Below, piece by piece: positions 10,527 through 19,628 of a stretch of DNA of 64,000 nt. The notes beneath the pieces were generated by a model that did no database searches, was not told the origin of the DNA, and saw only the letters and a program-made list of their open reading frames with translations. The stretch is taken from the NCBI GenBank assembly GCA_977017575.1, contig CDRNVI010000015.1, positions 186,001 through 250,000 on the forward strand, written 5' to 3'. Origin of the DNA: Paramoeba atlantica (taxonomy: Eukaryota > Discosea). Position 1 is the stretch's first letter. Every line of letters begins with the position of its first letter. The translations under genes were made by a program, and so were the position numbers.

Positions 10527-13112
10527 TTGTACGTATCTTTTGTACTTTACTTCCTTGTTGCTACCCTTGAAGCAACTGAAAATCAGAGCCTACTATCTGA
10601 TTCTTCTATTGGTGGCGGCAATAAGCTAGACGATGAAGTCCTCATGTCTGGACATGACCCAAAAGACCATCACGCCGCACTCACTTCTTTTAAAAATCAA
10701 ACGACCCAAAGAATTCAGAATCTGTCAAGAAATATTCAAAACAGCACCTCAAAGGGATGCGAATGTGCCTCATGTCACGAGCGCGACAACAAGGTTGATT
10801 CTCACCCAAGTGATAACGTTTTGAAAGAAAATGCATCGGCATTTTTGAAGACAAAGCCGTCCTATGATGCAACGGGATCGAACCGCCATAATTACCTCAC
10901 CGATCCTTCTACGATAAATTCTTTGGACAATACTGAAAAGAATCAGAAACAGGTTGAAGACTTCTTGGTAATTTTAAGAACAACTGCGGCTGCCCAAGCC
11001 CAAAATGTTCTCCGAAAGAGTGCGCAACAAATGTTAGCACCCATCTCATCTGGGTTCAAAATATGGCGATCTGTCGAAAACTTCACTGCTAACGATACGG
11101 ATGCGGATTCACGTAGCAAATTAAATACACGTAACAATATCCATAATGAGTTAGTCGGAATAACTAATTCAAAGGACCTAAATTTAATGGCTTCCTATCC
11201 GGCTTCATTCCTTCTATGTTACGCGGATTGGGATCCTACAACTGCGCACTTGTTGGAAACTCTAAATTCATACCTTCGTACTAAGAATGCTGTGAATATA
11301 AGTTCGCAAAGACTACCGTGGCATAATGGTACTGTTAATCAACAGTCTGTGGCTTTTTCTGCCAATTATTCACTACCTGTCTTTACGTATAATATTTTTA
11401 GAGACACAAAATTTCGTCCCGTTTTGGGTTCTTTAAAAGGTCTGTACTTCATGCAGAGTACCGAACGAGTTCGTGCATTCGCTGGTCAAAATAATGAACG
11501 TGACCTTACTGCATTCCTGGAAAGGATGACTATATATACTTACAAAATGGAACTGTGCGACGACTCGTTAAAAGAAGCTGTATCTTTGTTTGAAACCATT
11601 GCAGTTCTATACTCTCCGAGTAAAAATGTCTTAACTTTACCTAACTTCGATTCGGCTTTAGAGGAAATGTCAGAAAAAATACCTTTATTCTACAATTTTG
11701 GAAATTCCACAATTCCACCGAACTTTTTATACGGTCCCTTGAAAGAAAATTTTATAGCTCTAACGATATACAGGAAGCCGCAAGCATTTTCGAGCAAACC
11801 TTATATGGTAGAAGTCAAGTATTGGGCGTGCGAGAACACTTTTAGTGGTTTTAAAGACGTGAATGGCCGACACATTACTCCGCAGGGCCTAGAGCTTGAA
11901 GTCCTGCGCTCCTTCGACAATATGCTTTCTAACTACCCATCCGAACTTCACGTTTTAAATTTTCAAAATGAGTTAGAGCGTACGCGAAACATGGGAAAAA
12001 AGATGATTGTTCTTTTCCAAAGAGACTTATCGAAAGAGGGTACCCATCTTAGGAAGAGCACTATCTCGTCGAACTGTGTAGAATGCTTGACTACTATTTA
12101 CGAAGGCCCGTCTGGCCAACCAACCGGAAGAAAACAAGGACGCAAAAAATATAATTTCTATTATTTTAATGAATTACTATACCAAAGTTTTTCCAATCGG
12201 TTGTGCATCGCGAAATATCGGCAATGGCTCCCTGAAAAGGAGTTTGCAAATCAGGTATACAACGACTTGAAAAATCTGGTTGTGTCTAATTTTTCCACAC
12301 AAGCGCAAGAGCTCAATATACCAAGAGGTCTGGATCATTGTGTGTACGTCCTCATTGATCCTAAAGACTTAGATTATATCCGATTCGTAGAGTTTCCCCA
12401 AAACAGAGAAAGTGGAATAGAGGAATTAGGAGGCATGAAGGATTGCGTACCAAGAACGCAACCACTGATTTCACGTGCGCGCCATGTTTCACAAGATACG
12501 ACAAGAAAAGTAGATATTTTACACGTCAATGACATGTGGTCTTATTTGAATTACTGTTCTTACCAACTTATTGGAGAAGAAATCCTTCGCAAACCAAATG
12601 CCATAGCTTATTACAACGTGGGGGAGTGTGTGCTCTCTTCCCCATTCCAATCCCTCGTGTTGCTCACTTCCCCAAGTCATGGGCATAGTCTTTGTGCTCA
12701 ACGAACTGTCGATCAGATTTGTGAGCTCAAAACATTTTACGATTGGTCCATAAAAATAGGTGAATACGATATCGAATATAATGGCCTGTTTCCACCGTTC
12801 AAAAATATAGTGCGAGGATACCCAGAATTCTTGTATGTGAACAAGACTCACGTAGTTATCTATACTGGAATAGATCGGACTGTACGTGGAGTTTTGCATT
12901 TTCTTCGTACGCACATGTATGATGTTTCTCATATTGCAAACAGTGAGTTAAGCATCGATACATTAATTTCTGGGGCAATTTCTTCAACTAGCACACGTCC
13001 GTATCATCTCTCTAACGTGTTTAACAGCCCACGGAATGGCGAGCAGCTTTTTCTAGGTATTCAGCACAGCACGCATCATTTATACGGAAATGCGACAGCT
13101 GAAATTATTTAA
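10527..13112 (+). CDS. Secretory thioredoxin-fold protein, degenerate PDI-like
   Basis: About 860 residues. The frame is open from 10485 and begins with a hydrophobic stretch (LLYVSFVLYFLVATLEA) that looks like a signal peptide, but no ATG occurs until 10644, past it; a spliced upstream exon or non-ATG start is needed. A thioredoxin-like strand (SFLLCYADWDPTTAHLLE, near residue 230) matches the place where PDI has WCGHC but has no CxxC. A second such domain near the C-terminus shows SLVLLTSPSHGHSLC followed by GYPEFLYVNKTHVVIYTG, the normal PDI ending with its cis-proline. Many NxS/T sites fit an ER lumen protein. Without CxxC it is unlikely to make disulfides and may bind substrates or act as a scaffold. 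Two true PDI genes lie at 52472 and 56003. Confidence 0.6.
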   Translation: MYVSFVLYFLVATLEATENQSLLSDSSIGGGNKLDDEVLMSGHDPKDHHAALTSFKNQTTQRIQNLSRNIQNSTSKGCECASCHERDNKVDSHPSDNVLKENASAFLKTKPSYDATGSNRHNYLTDPSTINSLDNTEKNQKQVEDFLVILRTTAAAQAQNVLRKSAQQMLAPISSGFKIWRSVENFTANDTDADSRSKLNTRNNIHNELVGITNSKDLNLMASYPASFLLCYADWDPTTAHLLETLNSYLRTKNAVNISSQRLPWHNGTVNQQSVAFSANYSLPVFTYNIFRDTKFRPVLGSLKGLYFMQSTERVRAFAGQNNERDLTAFLERMTIYTYKMELCDDSLKEAVSLFETIAVLYSPSKNVLTLPNFDSALEEMSEKIPLFYNFGNSTIPPNFLYGPLKENFIALTIYRKPQAFSSKPYMVEVKYWACENTFSGFKDVNGRHITPQGLELEVLRSFDNMLSNYPSELHVLNFQNELERTRNMGKKMIVLFQRDLSKEGTHLRKSTISSNCVECLTTIYEGPSGQPTGRKQGRKKYNFYYFNELLYQSFSNRLCIAKYRQWLPEKEFANQVYNDLKNLVVSNFSTQAQELNIPRGLDHCVYVLIDPKDLDYIRFVEFPQNRESGIEELGGMKDCVPRTQPLISRARHVSQDTTRKVDILHVNDMWSYLNYCSYQLIGEEILRKPNAIAYYNVGECVLSSPFQSLVLLTSPSHGHSLCAQRTVDQICELKTFYDWSIKIGEYDIEYNGLFPPFKNIVRGYPEFLYVNKTHVVIYTGIDRTVRGVLHFLRTHMYDVSHIANSELSIDTLISGAISSTSTRPYHLSNVFNSPRNGEQLFLGIQHSTHHLYGNATAEII

Positions 13113-13313
13113 AGAAATGGAAACAAAAAATAGAGATACTGGACTAGTCTACTGCCTCATTCAACTCTTTGAATCAGTTTGTGTTACCGCTAATCTAAGT
13201 TCGATATACTGATGTGTATTTAACATAATCTGTATGTAGTAATTTATTGATACAAAGCATTATCTCTACCATACGAGCCACTCTTTAGGTATAATTCCGT
13301 AATTTTTACTGTA

Positions 13314-14333
13314 ATGATTGCATCGAGCGCTTTGACTACCCCTCATCGAGATCTCATAAATGACTGTCAAGAGGATGACATTGGCCGATTTCGCGCCACA
13401 TGCAGCTCAGATGGTACGATAGTCATACACCCTCTTGGGGACAACACGAACACAGCGCGCCAAACACTCTTTGGACACGACGGCCCAGTGTGGAGCATTG
13501 CATGGGCACCGATAGCGCTCATATCCAGGGAACTTTTCCTTGTCTCTGGTGGATACGATGGCCGCGTTATCTTGTGGAAAAATAGCATCACTGAAACGGG
13601 CTTGGGGGCCTTCGAGAAGTGCGATACCGAAATTTTAAGCGCTGCTGTGAACCGAGTGGCATGGTGTCCTGCAGAGGCGGGATGGCGTCTGGCATGCGCC
13701 CTCGTGGATGGCACCATACGCGAGTCCATTTGTGAGAACAACAAGTGGGGTATCTTCGCACTTGTGGGAAAGCACGATGCCTCTGTCAGAAGTGTTGCCT
13801 GGTGTCCTGTAGTGCCTCGAGCACAGGAAGTTCCGTGTCCTGTTTTGTGCTCAGGTGGGATGGACGCATGTTTAATGCTGTGGCAAACTACAGGAATTAC
13901 AGGAAACTACAGGAATTACTGTAATAGAGGAGGGTGGTTGTGTCTTATTAAGCTAACTCTCGAGAGTCCGATCCATGATATCGGTTGTGCACCGCGTGGT
14001 GCCTACGAGCAGTCGATAATTGCCGTTGCAACACAACAAAAGAGTATACGAATTTACCATATTAACTTAGAAGATATTTCGATTGCGGATGAGAAAGAAA
14101 GGAAATTTTTTGAACAGTTAGCTACACTTCCTCTGGAAAGTGTACCGTGCGCTGTCTCTTGGTGTCCATTTCAAAATGCATACATGATAGCCGTATCGTT
14201 GGACAACGGGAGCGTAGCCGTGTATTGTGGCACTGAGGATTTCTCTAAACTCCATTTTCCGGGGGCATCCATCGTAAAACGTTTACCTACTATGTGGACC
14301 GAAACGTCTACCGCGCTTTTGGAAGATCTGTAA
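13314..14333 (+). CDS. SEC13: SEC13 homologue, WD40 beta-propeller
   Basis: SEC13 pairs with SEC31 in the COPII coat and with Nup145C/Nup96 in the nuclear pore. The 339-residue protein starts in the family manner (HRDLINDCQEDDIGRFRATC, then SSDGTIVIH) and shows six WD-type blades: GHDGPVWSIAWAP, a SGGYDGRVILWK blade, VNRVAWCP, a KHDASVRSVAWCP blade, SGGMDACLMLW and a last PCAVSWCP blade. Length is close to the usual 300-320. A short insertion encoded by a direct repeat (aactacaggaattac twice, 13885-13921) lies between blades. ATG 13314 gives the expected N-terminus. A perfect 16-base palindrome follows 5 bases after the stop. Confidence 0.9.
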   Translation: MIASSALTTPHRDLINDCQEDDIGRFRATCSSDGTIVIHPLGDNTNTARQTLFGHDGPVWSIAWAPIALISRELFLVSGGYDGRVILWKNSITETGLGAFEKCDTEILSAAVNRVAWCPAEAGWRLACALVDGTIRESICENNKWGIFALVGKHDASVRSVAWCPVVPRAQEVPCPVLCSGGMDACLMLWQTTGITGNYRNYCNRGGWLCLIKLTLESPIHDIGCAPRGAYEQSIIAVATQQKSIRIYHINLEDISIADEKERKFFEQLATLPLESVPCAVSWCPFQNAYMIAVSLDNGSVAVYCGTEDFSKLHFPGASIVKRLPTMWTETSTALLEDL

Positions 14334-14337
14334 GGGT

Positions 14338-14353
14338 AATGTTTCGAAACATT
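14338..14353. repeat. Perfect 16-base palindrome after the SEC13 stop
   Basis: AATGTTTCGAAACATT is its own reverse complement and begins 5 bases after the TAA. It may be part of a 3' processing signal; it is one of several inverted repeats placed just after stop codons in this window. Confidence 0.6.
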
Positions 14354-14488
14354 TCATGCATTCATGTTCGCATGTTTACAAAAAAAAAATGGAATTACGT
14401 TATCCCTATCGCATTGCCTACCTACGGGACATAGTAGACACCCTGTGACATAGGGTATCGACCCATACGTAACCCTTTTACATTTCAC

Positions 14489-15469
14489 ATGTTCCCTATA
14501 AAGTTGTCCTCGTCTACTTTCTCCTCCCATGTCCTTCCCCTAATGCCCGCCGTCGACACCCACGTTGGCACCCTCTCCGCGGCCGCCCTACTCTGGACCC
14601 CCATCCTCCTCGGCACCCTCGCACCGGCCACCTGGCACCCCACCCCCGCGACCGCCTTCCCCCTCCCCTACGCCCTCCCCCTCCCCCCTCTCCTCCTCCT
14701 GCTCACCGCCTACCTCGCACGACGTCCCTCCGGGGAGGGCCTCATGTCCCTCTCCTTTCTCCTTGGGCTCTGCACCCAGTGTTACCTCCACCCCACCGCG
14801 GAGTACCCCGCCCCTCCCCTTGGGGGGGTGAACGTCCCCCCCCGTGCCTCCCCCTCCCCCTCTTTTTCTTTTTTCTCCCCCTCTCTCACGAACGCCCTCC
14901 ATGCCTTCTCCCCGCTCTACACACTCCTCTCCGAGCACGGCATCGCGGCCTGGGCCGCCACCGCCGCCCAGCACCCCCGCCGGGTGCTGTGGCTGCTCGC
15001 CTGCGTGGGCTTCGGCCTCACCAGCGCCTGGTTCTGTAAGCGAGCGGACAGGGCCCGGGGTAGGGGGCGCCGGGAGGGGGGGGCCTGGCGCCCACGGTAC
15101 CCCCTCACGGAGCGGCTCTACCTCGTGCTGCCGTTTGCGCTGGGGGAGGGTGTGGGGTTGTTCTGGGCGCGCGGGAGCCGGGCGACCGTGGAGGTGCTGG
15201 TGGCTATTTTTTTAGGTGAGGCCACGGTGGGGTTGTTTTTGATGGGGTACCATGCGTTGCGGCACGCCGGGGTGTATGGGGGTGACTTGGTGGGGTGTGC
15301 GCGGACGATGCTGCATGCGAGTTTGTGGAATCTGTGTGGGGCGGGGTGTGTGGTGGCGCTGAGCTTGCATTTTGTGATACACCCGTTGCTGCACCAGTTG
15401 TTTCATAGAAACGTGTTGATTAGCTCGTTTGGTATTGCATGTGAGCTTATTTTTTATGACATGTTTTGA
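14489..15469 (+). CDS. Unrecognised multi-pass membrane protein in a GC-rich island
   Basis: A 326-residue protein with about seven hydrophobic segments, for example LSAAALLWTPILLGTLAPA, LPPLLLLLTAYLA, VLWLLACVGFGLTSAW and VEVLVAIFLGEATVGLFLM. No family recognised. Between the third and fourth segments lies a Pro/Ser-rich loop, and a basic RARGRGRREGG loop follows the fourth. Base composition is far more GC-rich than the flanking genes and changes strand bias in the middle: up to about 15020 the coding strand is strongly C-rich, afterwards strongly G-rich. The reading frame is kept throughout and the protein stays hydrophobic, which supports a real gene. ATG 14489 is the first in frame; a second at 14542 is possible. 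Confidence 0.65.
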   Translation: MFPIKLSSSTFSSHVLPLMPAVDTHVGTLSAAALLWTPILLGTLAPATWHPTPATAFPLPYALPLPPLLLLLTAYLARRPSGEGLMSLSFLLGLCTQCYLHPTAEYPAPPLGGVNVPPRASPSPSFSFFSPSLTNALHAFSPLYTLLSEHGIAAWAATAAQHPRRVLWLLACVGFGLTSAWFCKRADRARGRGRREGGAWRPRYPLTERLYLVLPFALGEGVGLFWARGSRATVEVLVAIFLGEATVGLFLMGYHALRHAGVYGGDLVGCARTMLHASLWNLCGAGCVVALSLHFVIHPLLHQLFHRNVLISSFGIACELIFYDMF

Positions 15470-15672
15470 GAGCGGCGGGTGTGGATGGCGTATAGAGGGG
15501 GGTGTCGGAAACGGGAAAGGTTGAGAATAGAACCCCTTGTATCTTGTATTCTTGTTATCCATAGTCTCCCATGCATGAATGGACGATCCCATGAGGATTG
15601 GCCCGCAACATGAAAAAAAAGATTTGAATTATTCTTATTCTTCTTTTTAAGCCAATCCACCGTCACCCACCC

Positions 15673-17010
15673 ATGTACCCCCCCTCTCCTCTACCCCTCC
15701 TCCTCCTCCTCCTCACCCCCCACCTCCTCACCCTCCCCACCTCAACCGACCCTCCCCCACCCCACCTCCTCTACAACCCCTTCCCCCTCCCCTGGCCCCC
15801 TTCCCCACCACCAAAAACCCACAACCCCTTCTACCCCCCCCACCACCACCACCACACCCGAGCCTGCCCCCACATGTGGGACGGCCCCCGCTGCTCCCTC
15901 TGCCCCGCCCCCTACACCGGTCTCCACTGCAACACCTGCCGTCTCCCCTACGCCCCCCAACCCTACCCCTACTGCGCCCCCGGCCCCGGGGTCCCCTCCG
16001 GGCTGGCCCGGGCGAACCACCTCGAGGCCACGGCGCGGGTCAACGCGGGGGAGGGGGGGGGTGCGCCCCGGTGTAACCGCTCCGAGGTGTGTGGGGACCG
16101 GGCGGAGGGGGTGTACTACTGTGGGGAGCGGCAGGCGTGTGTGTGTGAGGGGTGCACGCAGATGTGGGAGCAGGGGGAGGGGGAGGGGGTGGGGGTGGGG
16201 GGAAGGGGGGAGAGGGAGAGGGGGGTTGAGGGGGGGGGACGGGGGAAGGGGGGAGAGGGAGAGGGGGGGCAGGGGGTTCAGGGGGGTCAGGGGAAGGGGG
16301 GAGAGGGACAGGGTGTTCGGGGACAGGGCGTTCAGGGGAAGGGTGTTCAGGAGGGGGAGGGACATGGGGTTCGGGGGAAAGGACAGGGGGTACAGGGACA
16401 GGGCGTTCAGGGGAGGGGACAGGGGGGAGAGGGTGTGGGGGTTCAGGGGAGGGGACAGGGGGGAGAGGGAGTGGGGGTTCAGGGGGAGGGTAAGGGGGAA
16501 CCGTGGCAGGGACAGGGGGGAGGAGGAGGAGGAGGGGGAGGACGACGCTGTGACGTTTGTCCATGGCCGTACGCCGGGGAACGGTGTAACCGGTGTGCGG
16601 TGCAGGGGAGGGTTTTTCCGTTTTGTGCGGAGGAGAGTTGGGTGGAGTGGGTGGTGGGGAAGGTGTGGAGTGGGGGGAGGGCGATCCCGGAGAGGTTGCG
16701 GTGTGGGACCGTGGAGAGGGAGTGTTATGGGAACGCGAGGAGGGTGTTTTATCATCCCGGGTTGGGGCATTGTGTGGGGGAGTGTGTGGAGGGGTGGACG
16801 GGGAGTCGATGTGAGTACTGTCCAGTGCCGTTTACTGGGGTGAAGTGTGATGGGTGTATGGACCCGACACTGCGGTTTCCGTCTTGTTATGAGAGTGAGG
16901 AGGAGAATCGAAGGGCGCGACAGCTTTATGCATATCGCAGAACTGCGGTGATTTACCCAGTAGGGTATTTGTCTGAGGAGGAGGATTCGAGAGGAGAACG
17001 AGCCTTCTAG
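15673..17010 (+). CDS. Secreted cysteine-rich protein with long Gly/Gln/Glu low-complexity insert
   Basis: A 445-residue protein beginning with a leucine-rich signal peptide (LPLLLLLLTPHLLTLP). Four or five Cys-rich units follow, each of the form C-x2-P-(Y/F)-x-G-x2-C-x2-C and ending near PxC: CPAPYTGLHCNTC at about residue 77, CPWPYAGERCNRC at about 295 and CPVPFTGVKCDGC near 385. They resemble EGF/laminin-type disulfide modules without exactly matching either. Residues 165-290 are nearly pure Gly with Gln, Glu, Arg and Val, encoded by a polypurine tract. The gene is C-rich before about 16030 and G-rich after. Probably an extracellular or cell-wall protein; the exact family is unknown. Confidence 0.65.
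   Translation: MYPPSPLPLLLLLLTPHLLTLPTSTDPPPPHLLYNPFPLPWPPSPPPKTHNPFYPPHHHHHTRACPHMWDGPRCSLCPAPYTGLHCNTCRLPYAPQPYPYCAPGPGVPSGLARANHLEATARVNAGEGGGAPRCNRSEVCGDRAEGVYYCGERQACVCEGCTQMWEQGEGEGVGVGGRGERERGVEGGGRGKGGEGEGGQGVQGGQGKGGEGQGVRGQGVQGKGVQEGEGHGVRGKGQGVQGQGVQGRGQGGEGVGVQGRGQGGEGVGVQGEGKGEPWQGQGGGGGGGGGRRCDVCPWPYAGERCNRCAVQGRVFPFCAEESWVEWVVGKVWSGGRAIPERLRCGTVERECYGNARRVFYHPGLGHCVGECVEGWTGSRCEYCPVPFTGVKCDGCMDPTLRFPSCYESEEENRRARQLYAYRRTAVIYPVGYLSEEEDSRGERAF
16160..16545 (+). repeat. Polypurine G-rich minisatellite-like tract inside a coding frame
   Basis: Almost 400 bases of G and A with few T or C, built of degenerate units like caggggacaggggggagag. It stays in frame and encodes the Gly-rich segment of the secreted protein. 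Runs of four or more G on one strand could form G-quadruplexes. Confidence 0.8.
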
Positions 17011-17189
17011 GTTCGAGCAAGTGGTTGAACAACGAGTGTTCATAGATTCCGTAGATTGTAGGTTATTAGTTAGTTTATATTTGCATATGTGTCATCGTAT
17101 TAAGGGTACAATAAGGAGTTACGTGTGATGTTTTTTAAACCGCATAAACGAAACTTAAATTTGCAATATTCCCAGTACAAGTGTCCTTT

Positions 17190-17993
17190 ATGGATCGCAA
17201 CTCATCCACCCCGTCACTCAGTGTTGTGATTCCGACCTATCGGGAATGCGAGAACCTTGAGCCCCTTATTGTTCGTCTATTTGCCTCTTTCCCAGAGAAC
17301 AGTATCAATACTCCAAAAATTGAAGTCATCGTTGTGGATGACAACAGCCCAGATGGAACAGTTGCTGTAATGGAGCAATTGCAAGAACGTTTTCCTGCTG
17401 TTCGGCTTATAGTCCGCACGCACGAACGTGGATTAAGTAGTGCAGTACTCCGTGGGTTTGAGCACACTACGGGGGACATTCTACTTGTTATGGATGCCGA
17501 CCTGCAGCATCCACCCGAGTTTGTCAAGCACCTATACCGGCCGTTCCTCGAGGACGAAAATATTCAGTTCGTTGTGGGAACACGGGAAATTCCACCAAAC
17601 TCCTCTTGGTCAAACACACGCAAGCTTATCTCAACGTTTGCGACTAGTCTCAGTTATCCTCTTACGTGTGGACAAATGGCGGATCCGATGACTGGATTTT
17701 TCGCCCTACGTCGTTCGAAGTATAATTCGTATCGTGAAGCAGTCAGTGCGGTTGGATACAAGATTGCCCTGGAACTGTACGTGAAATGCCATTGTACCCC
17801 AAAAGAGACTTCCGAAGTCACATTTCCCTTTGGTGTGCGTCTGGCTGGGGAGAGTAAGCTATCCGCACGTGTCGTATTTCAGTATCTGCAGCATCTGGCG
17901 CAGCTCTACTTCTATTCCATGGGGCCACTGTTTGCATTACTTCTGTTGATCATTCTGCTGATGATTTCCTTGTACGATCTCCAAAAAAAATAG
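17190..17993 (+). CDS. DPM1: Dolichol-phosphate mannosyltransferase, single-chain type with C-terminal anchor
   Basis: Transfers mannose from GDP-mannose to dolichyl phosphate at the ER, supplying N-glycan, GPI and O-mannose synthesis. The 267-residue protein is a GT2 (GT-A fold) enzyme: LSVVIPTYREC at the N-terminus, VVDDNSPDGT, GLSSAVLRGFEH, the metal-binding MDADLQHPPE, and GTREIP. A C-terminal hydrophobic segment (LFALLLLIILLMISLY) anchors it, as in the yeast-type enzyme that works without DPM2/DPM3. The length matches yeast Dpm1. The ATG at 17190 is chosen over the GTG at 17181. It lies between GC-rich neighbours but has ordinary composition itself. Confidence 0.92.
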   Translation: MDRNSSTPSLSVVIPTYRECENLEPLIVRLFASFPENSINTPKIEVIVVDDNSPDGTVAVMEQLQERFPAVRLIVRTHERGLSSAVLRGFEHTTGDILLVMDADLQHPPEFVKHLYRPFLEDENIQFVVGTREIPPNSSWSNTRKLISTFATSLSYPLTCGQMADPMTGFFALRRSKYNSYREAVSAVGYKIALELYVKCHCTPKETSEVTFPFGVRLAGESKLSARVVFQYLQHLAQLYFYSMGPLFALLLLIILLMISLYDLQKK

Positions 17994-18225
17994 ACTCATC
18001 CTTTTATTGGTCTATTTCATGGCAATTTAATCGACACTATTCATTTAGTGTCTAAATTAGACAAATTAGTTTCGACGAACGACTTCGTTTGACGAATTCT
18101 TTTCTGACACATAATTTTATAGAGATGTCCGTGTGCGCATGGACTGAATGATAATGCGTTGTGAAAAAACATTTCACAGAATATTATTTCAAACGTATTC
18201 TTCTCTTCCTCTCTTACACGCCCCC

Positions 18226-18255
18226 ATGCTCCCACCCCCCACCCCCTCCCCATGA
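18226..18255 (+). promoter_or_regulatory. Nine-codon upstream ORF overlapping the start of the next gene
   Basis: ATG at 18226 opens a frame of nine codons whose TGA (18253-18255) overlaps the main ATG at 18252 in the sequence ATGA. If the transcript includes it, translation of the phosphatidylserine synthase would depend on leaky scanning or termination-reinitiation. Confidence 0.35.
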
Positions 18256-19628
18256 CCCGACCTTCCTCCCCCACCACCACCCCACCCCCACCTGAGATCG
18301 ACTTCTCCGAGACCTGGATCCGTCCCCACACCATCACCGTCGCCCTCCTCGGGGCCGCCGGGATCTGTCTCCTCCACTACCTCACCCACCTCCCCGACGA
18401 CCCCCCGTTCCACGCCTCCCACTACGGCGCCGCCCTCCTGGCCTCGGTCGCCGTCTTCCTGGTCTTCTCCTGCGTCCATCTCCCGGACTCCATGCTTACC
18501 CGACCCCACCCCGCGGTCTGGCGCCTTCTCCTCGGGGTCGCGGTGCTCTATCTCATGTTTATGGTTTTCCTGCTGTTCCTGAATCTCCAGGACGCCCGTC
18601 ACGTGTTTGGGTTTCTCGACCCGACGCTGCTGTCCCCCCCAGAGGAGAGGCTCTACGCGGAGGACTGCAGGCTGTTCCCCATGGAGGACCCGTACCGGGC
18701 GCTACGTGCGTTGCTGGATGAGTTTTTCGTGGCCCACGCGCTGGGGTACTGGGTGAAGATGATTGTGCTGCGGGATGGGTGGTTGGTGTTTGCGGTGAGT
18801 CTGGGGTTTGAGGTGCTGGAGTGTACGTTTCAGTACTGGTTGCCGAATTTTAAGGAGTGTTGGTGGGATCACCTGCTGTTGGATGTTTTTGGGTGCAACG
18901 CGTTGGGGATGGTGCTGGGATATTACACGTTGAGGTATTTAAACGCGAGGGAGTATAACTGGGTGAAGCTGGGTGAGGTCAAGGGGTTGGGGAAAAAAGC
19001 AAGGCGTATTGCGCTGCAGTTTACCCCACGTTCGTGGCATATCCAGCAGTGGGCGTTCTTTAACAGCCCCGCACATACCTTGGATGTTACTTTTGTTCTT
19101 TTTGTGTTCCTACTCCAGGAGTCAAACTGTTTCTTCGCAAAGCATATACTGTGGATGCCAAGTACGCATCCCTTGGTCGTCGGTCGGGTCGTTATGTGGG
19201 GATTTCTTGCTCTTCCCTCGATTCGGGAGTTTTATTGCTACCGTCGTGAAAGCGCGGGAAAGAAAAACCGACGACTAGGAACCACTGCCTGGGTGTGTAG
19301 TCTGGCGCTCTTTTTTGAGACACTGGTTATTCTGAAATACGCCCGACAAGGAAACTACTTTGCCGAAAACCCTTTGCCTTATCATGTCAAATTCATGTGG
19401 TCCGTGGCGCTTGTGTCATGGATTATTTGGTTTGTTGTACGGTATTGGAGGTTTTGGCAGTGTGGTACCCATAGCATAACACGGCGCGTTTGTTGTTGGA
19501 TTCTATATGGGATTCCTTTTGTGGCATTGGCTATGCTGTGCGCTATTGCAACACCCGGGATTGAGCCTATTTCGGATCCCTGTAAAATATTTGTGGGATA
19601 TCTTTCCGGTGTACCCGTCTTACATTGA
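18252..19628 (+). CDS. Phosphatidylserine synthase, base-exchange type (PSS1/PSS2 family)
   Basis: Exchanges the head group of phosphatidylcholine or phosphatidylethanolamine for serine in ER membranes. The 458-residue polytopic protein carries the family core: RPHTITVALLGA near the first membrane span, the DPTLLSPPEERLYAEDC loop, DEFFVAHALGYWVKM, then LECTFQYWLPNFKECWWDH, DVFGCNALGM and FTPRSWHIQQW. Multiple membrane segments follow to the C-terminus. With the ethanolamine-phosphate cytidylyltransferase at 50956 it points to PS and PE synthesis by eukaryotic routes. The first 370 bases are strongly C-rich, the next 370 G-rich, and the rest of ordinary composition. The main ATG overlaps a short upstream frame. 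Confidence 0.92.
   Translation: MTRPSSPTTTPPPPEIDFSETWIRPHTITVALLGAAGICLLHYLTHLPDDPPFHASHYGAALLASVAVFLVFSCVHLPDSMLTRPHPAVWRLLLGVAVLYLMFMVFLLFLNLQDARHVFGFLDPTLLSPPEERLYAEDCRLFPMEDPYRALRALLDEFFVAHALGYWVKMIVLRDGWLVFAVSLGFEVLECTFQYWLPNFKECWWDHLLLDVFGCNALGMVLGYYTLRYLNAREYNWVKLGEVKGLGKKARRIALQFTPRSWHIQQWAFFNSPAHTLDVTFVLFVFLLQESNCFFAKHILWMPSTHPLVVGRVVMWGFLALPSIREFYCYRRESAGKKNRRLGTTAWVCSLALFFETLVILKYARQGNYFAENPLPYHVKFMWSVALVSWIIWFVVRYWRFWQCGTHSITRRVCCWILYGIPFVALAMLCAIATPGIEPISDPCKIFVGYLSGVPVLH

Noticed and set aside
14588-15215. Several overlapping frames in the gene at 14489 on both strands
   Set aside because: Shadow frames produced by C- and G-runs; they encode Pro-, Gly- or Arg-rich nonsense, while the + frame at 14489 gives regular membrane segments.
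15742-17043. Long minus-strand open frame (433 codons) opposite the Cys-rich secreted gene
   Set aside because: It is the complement of biased GC-rich codons and gives only Pro/Leu and Gly/Val low-complexity sequence. The + frame has a signal peptide and spaced cysteines.
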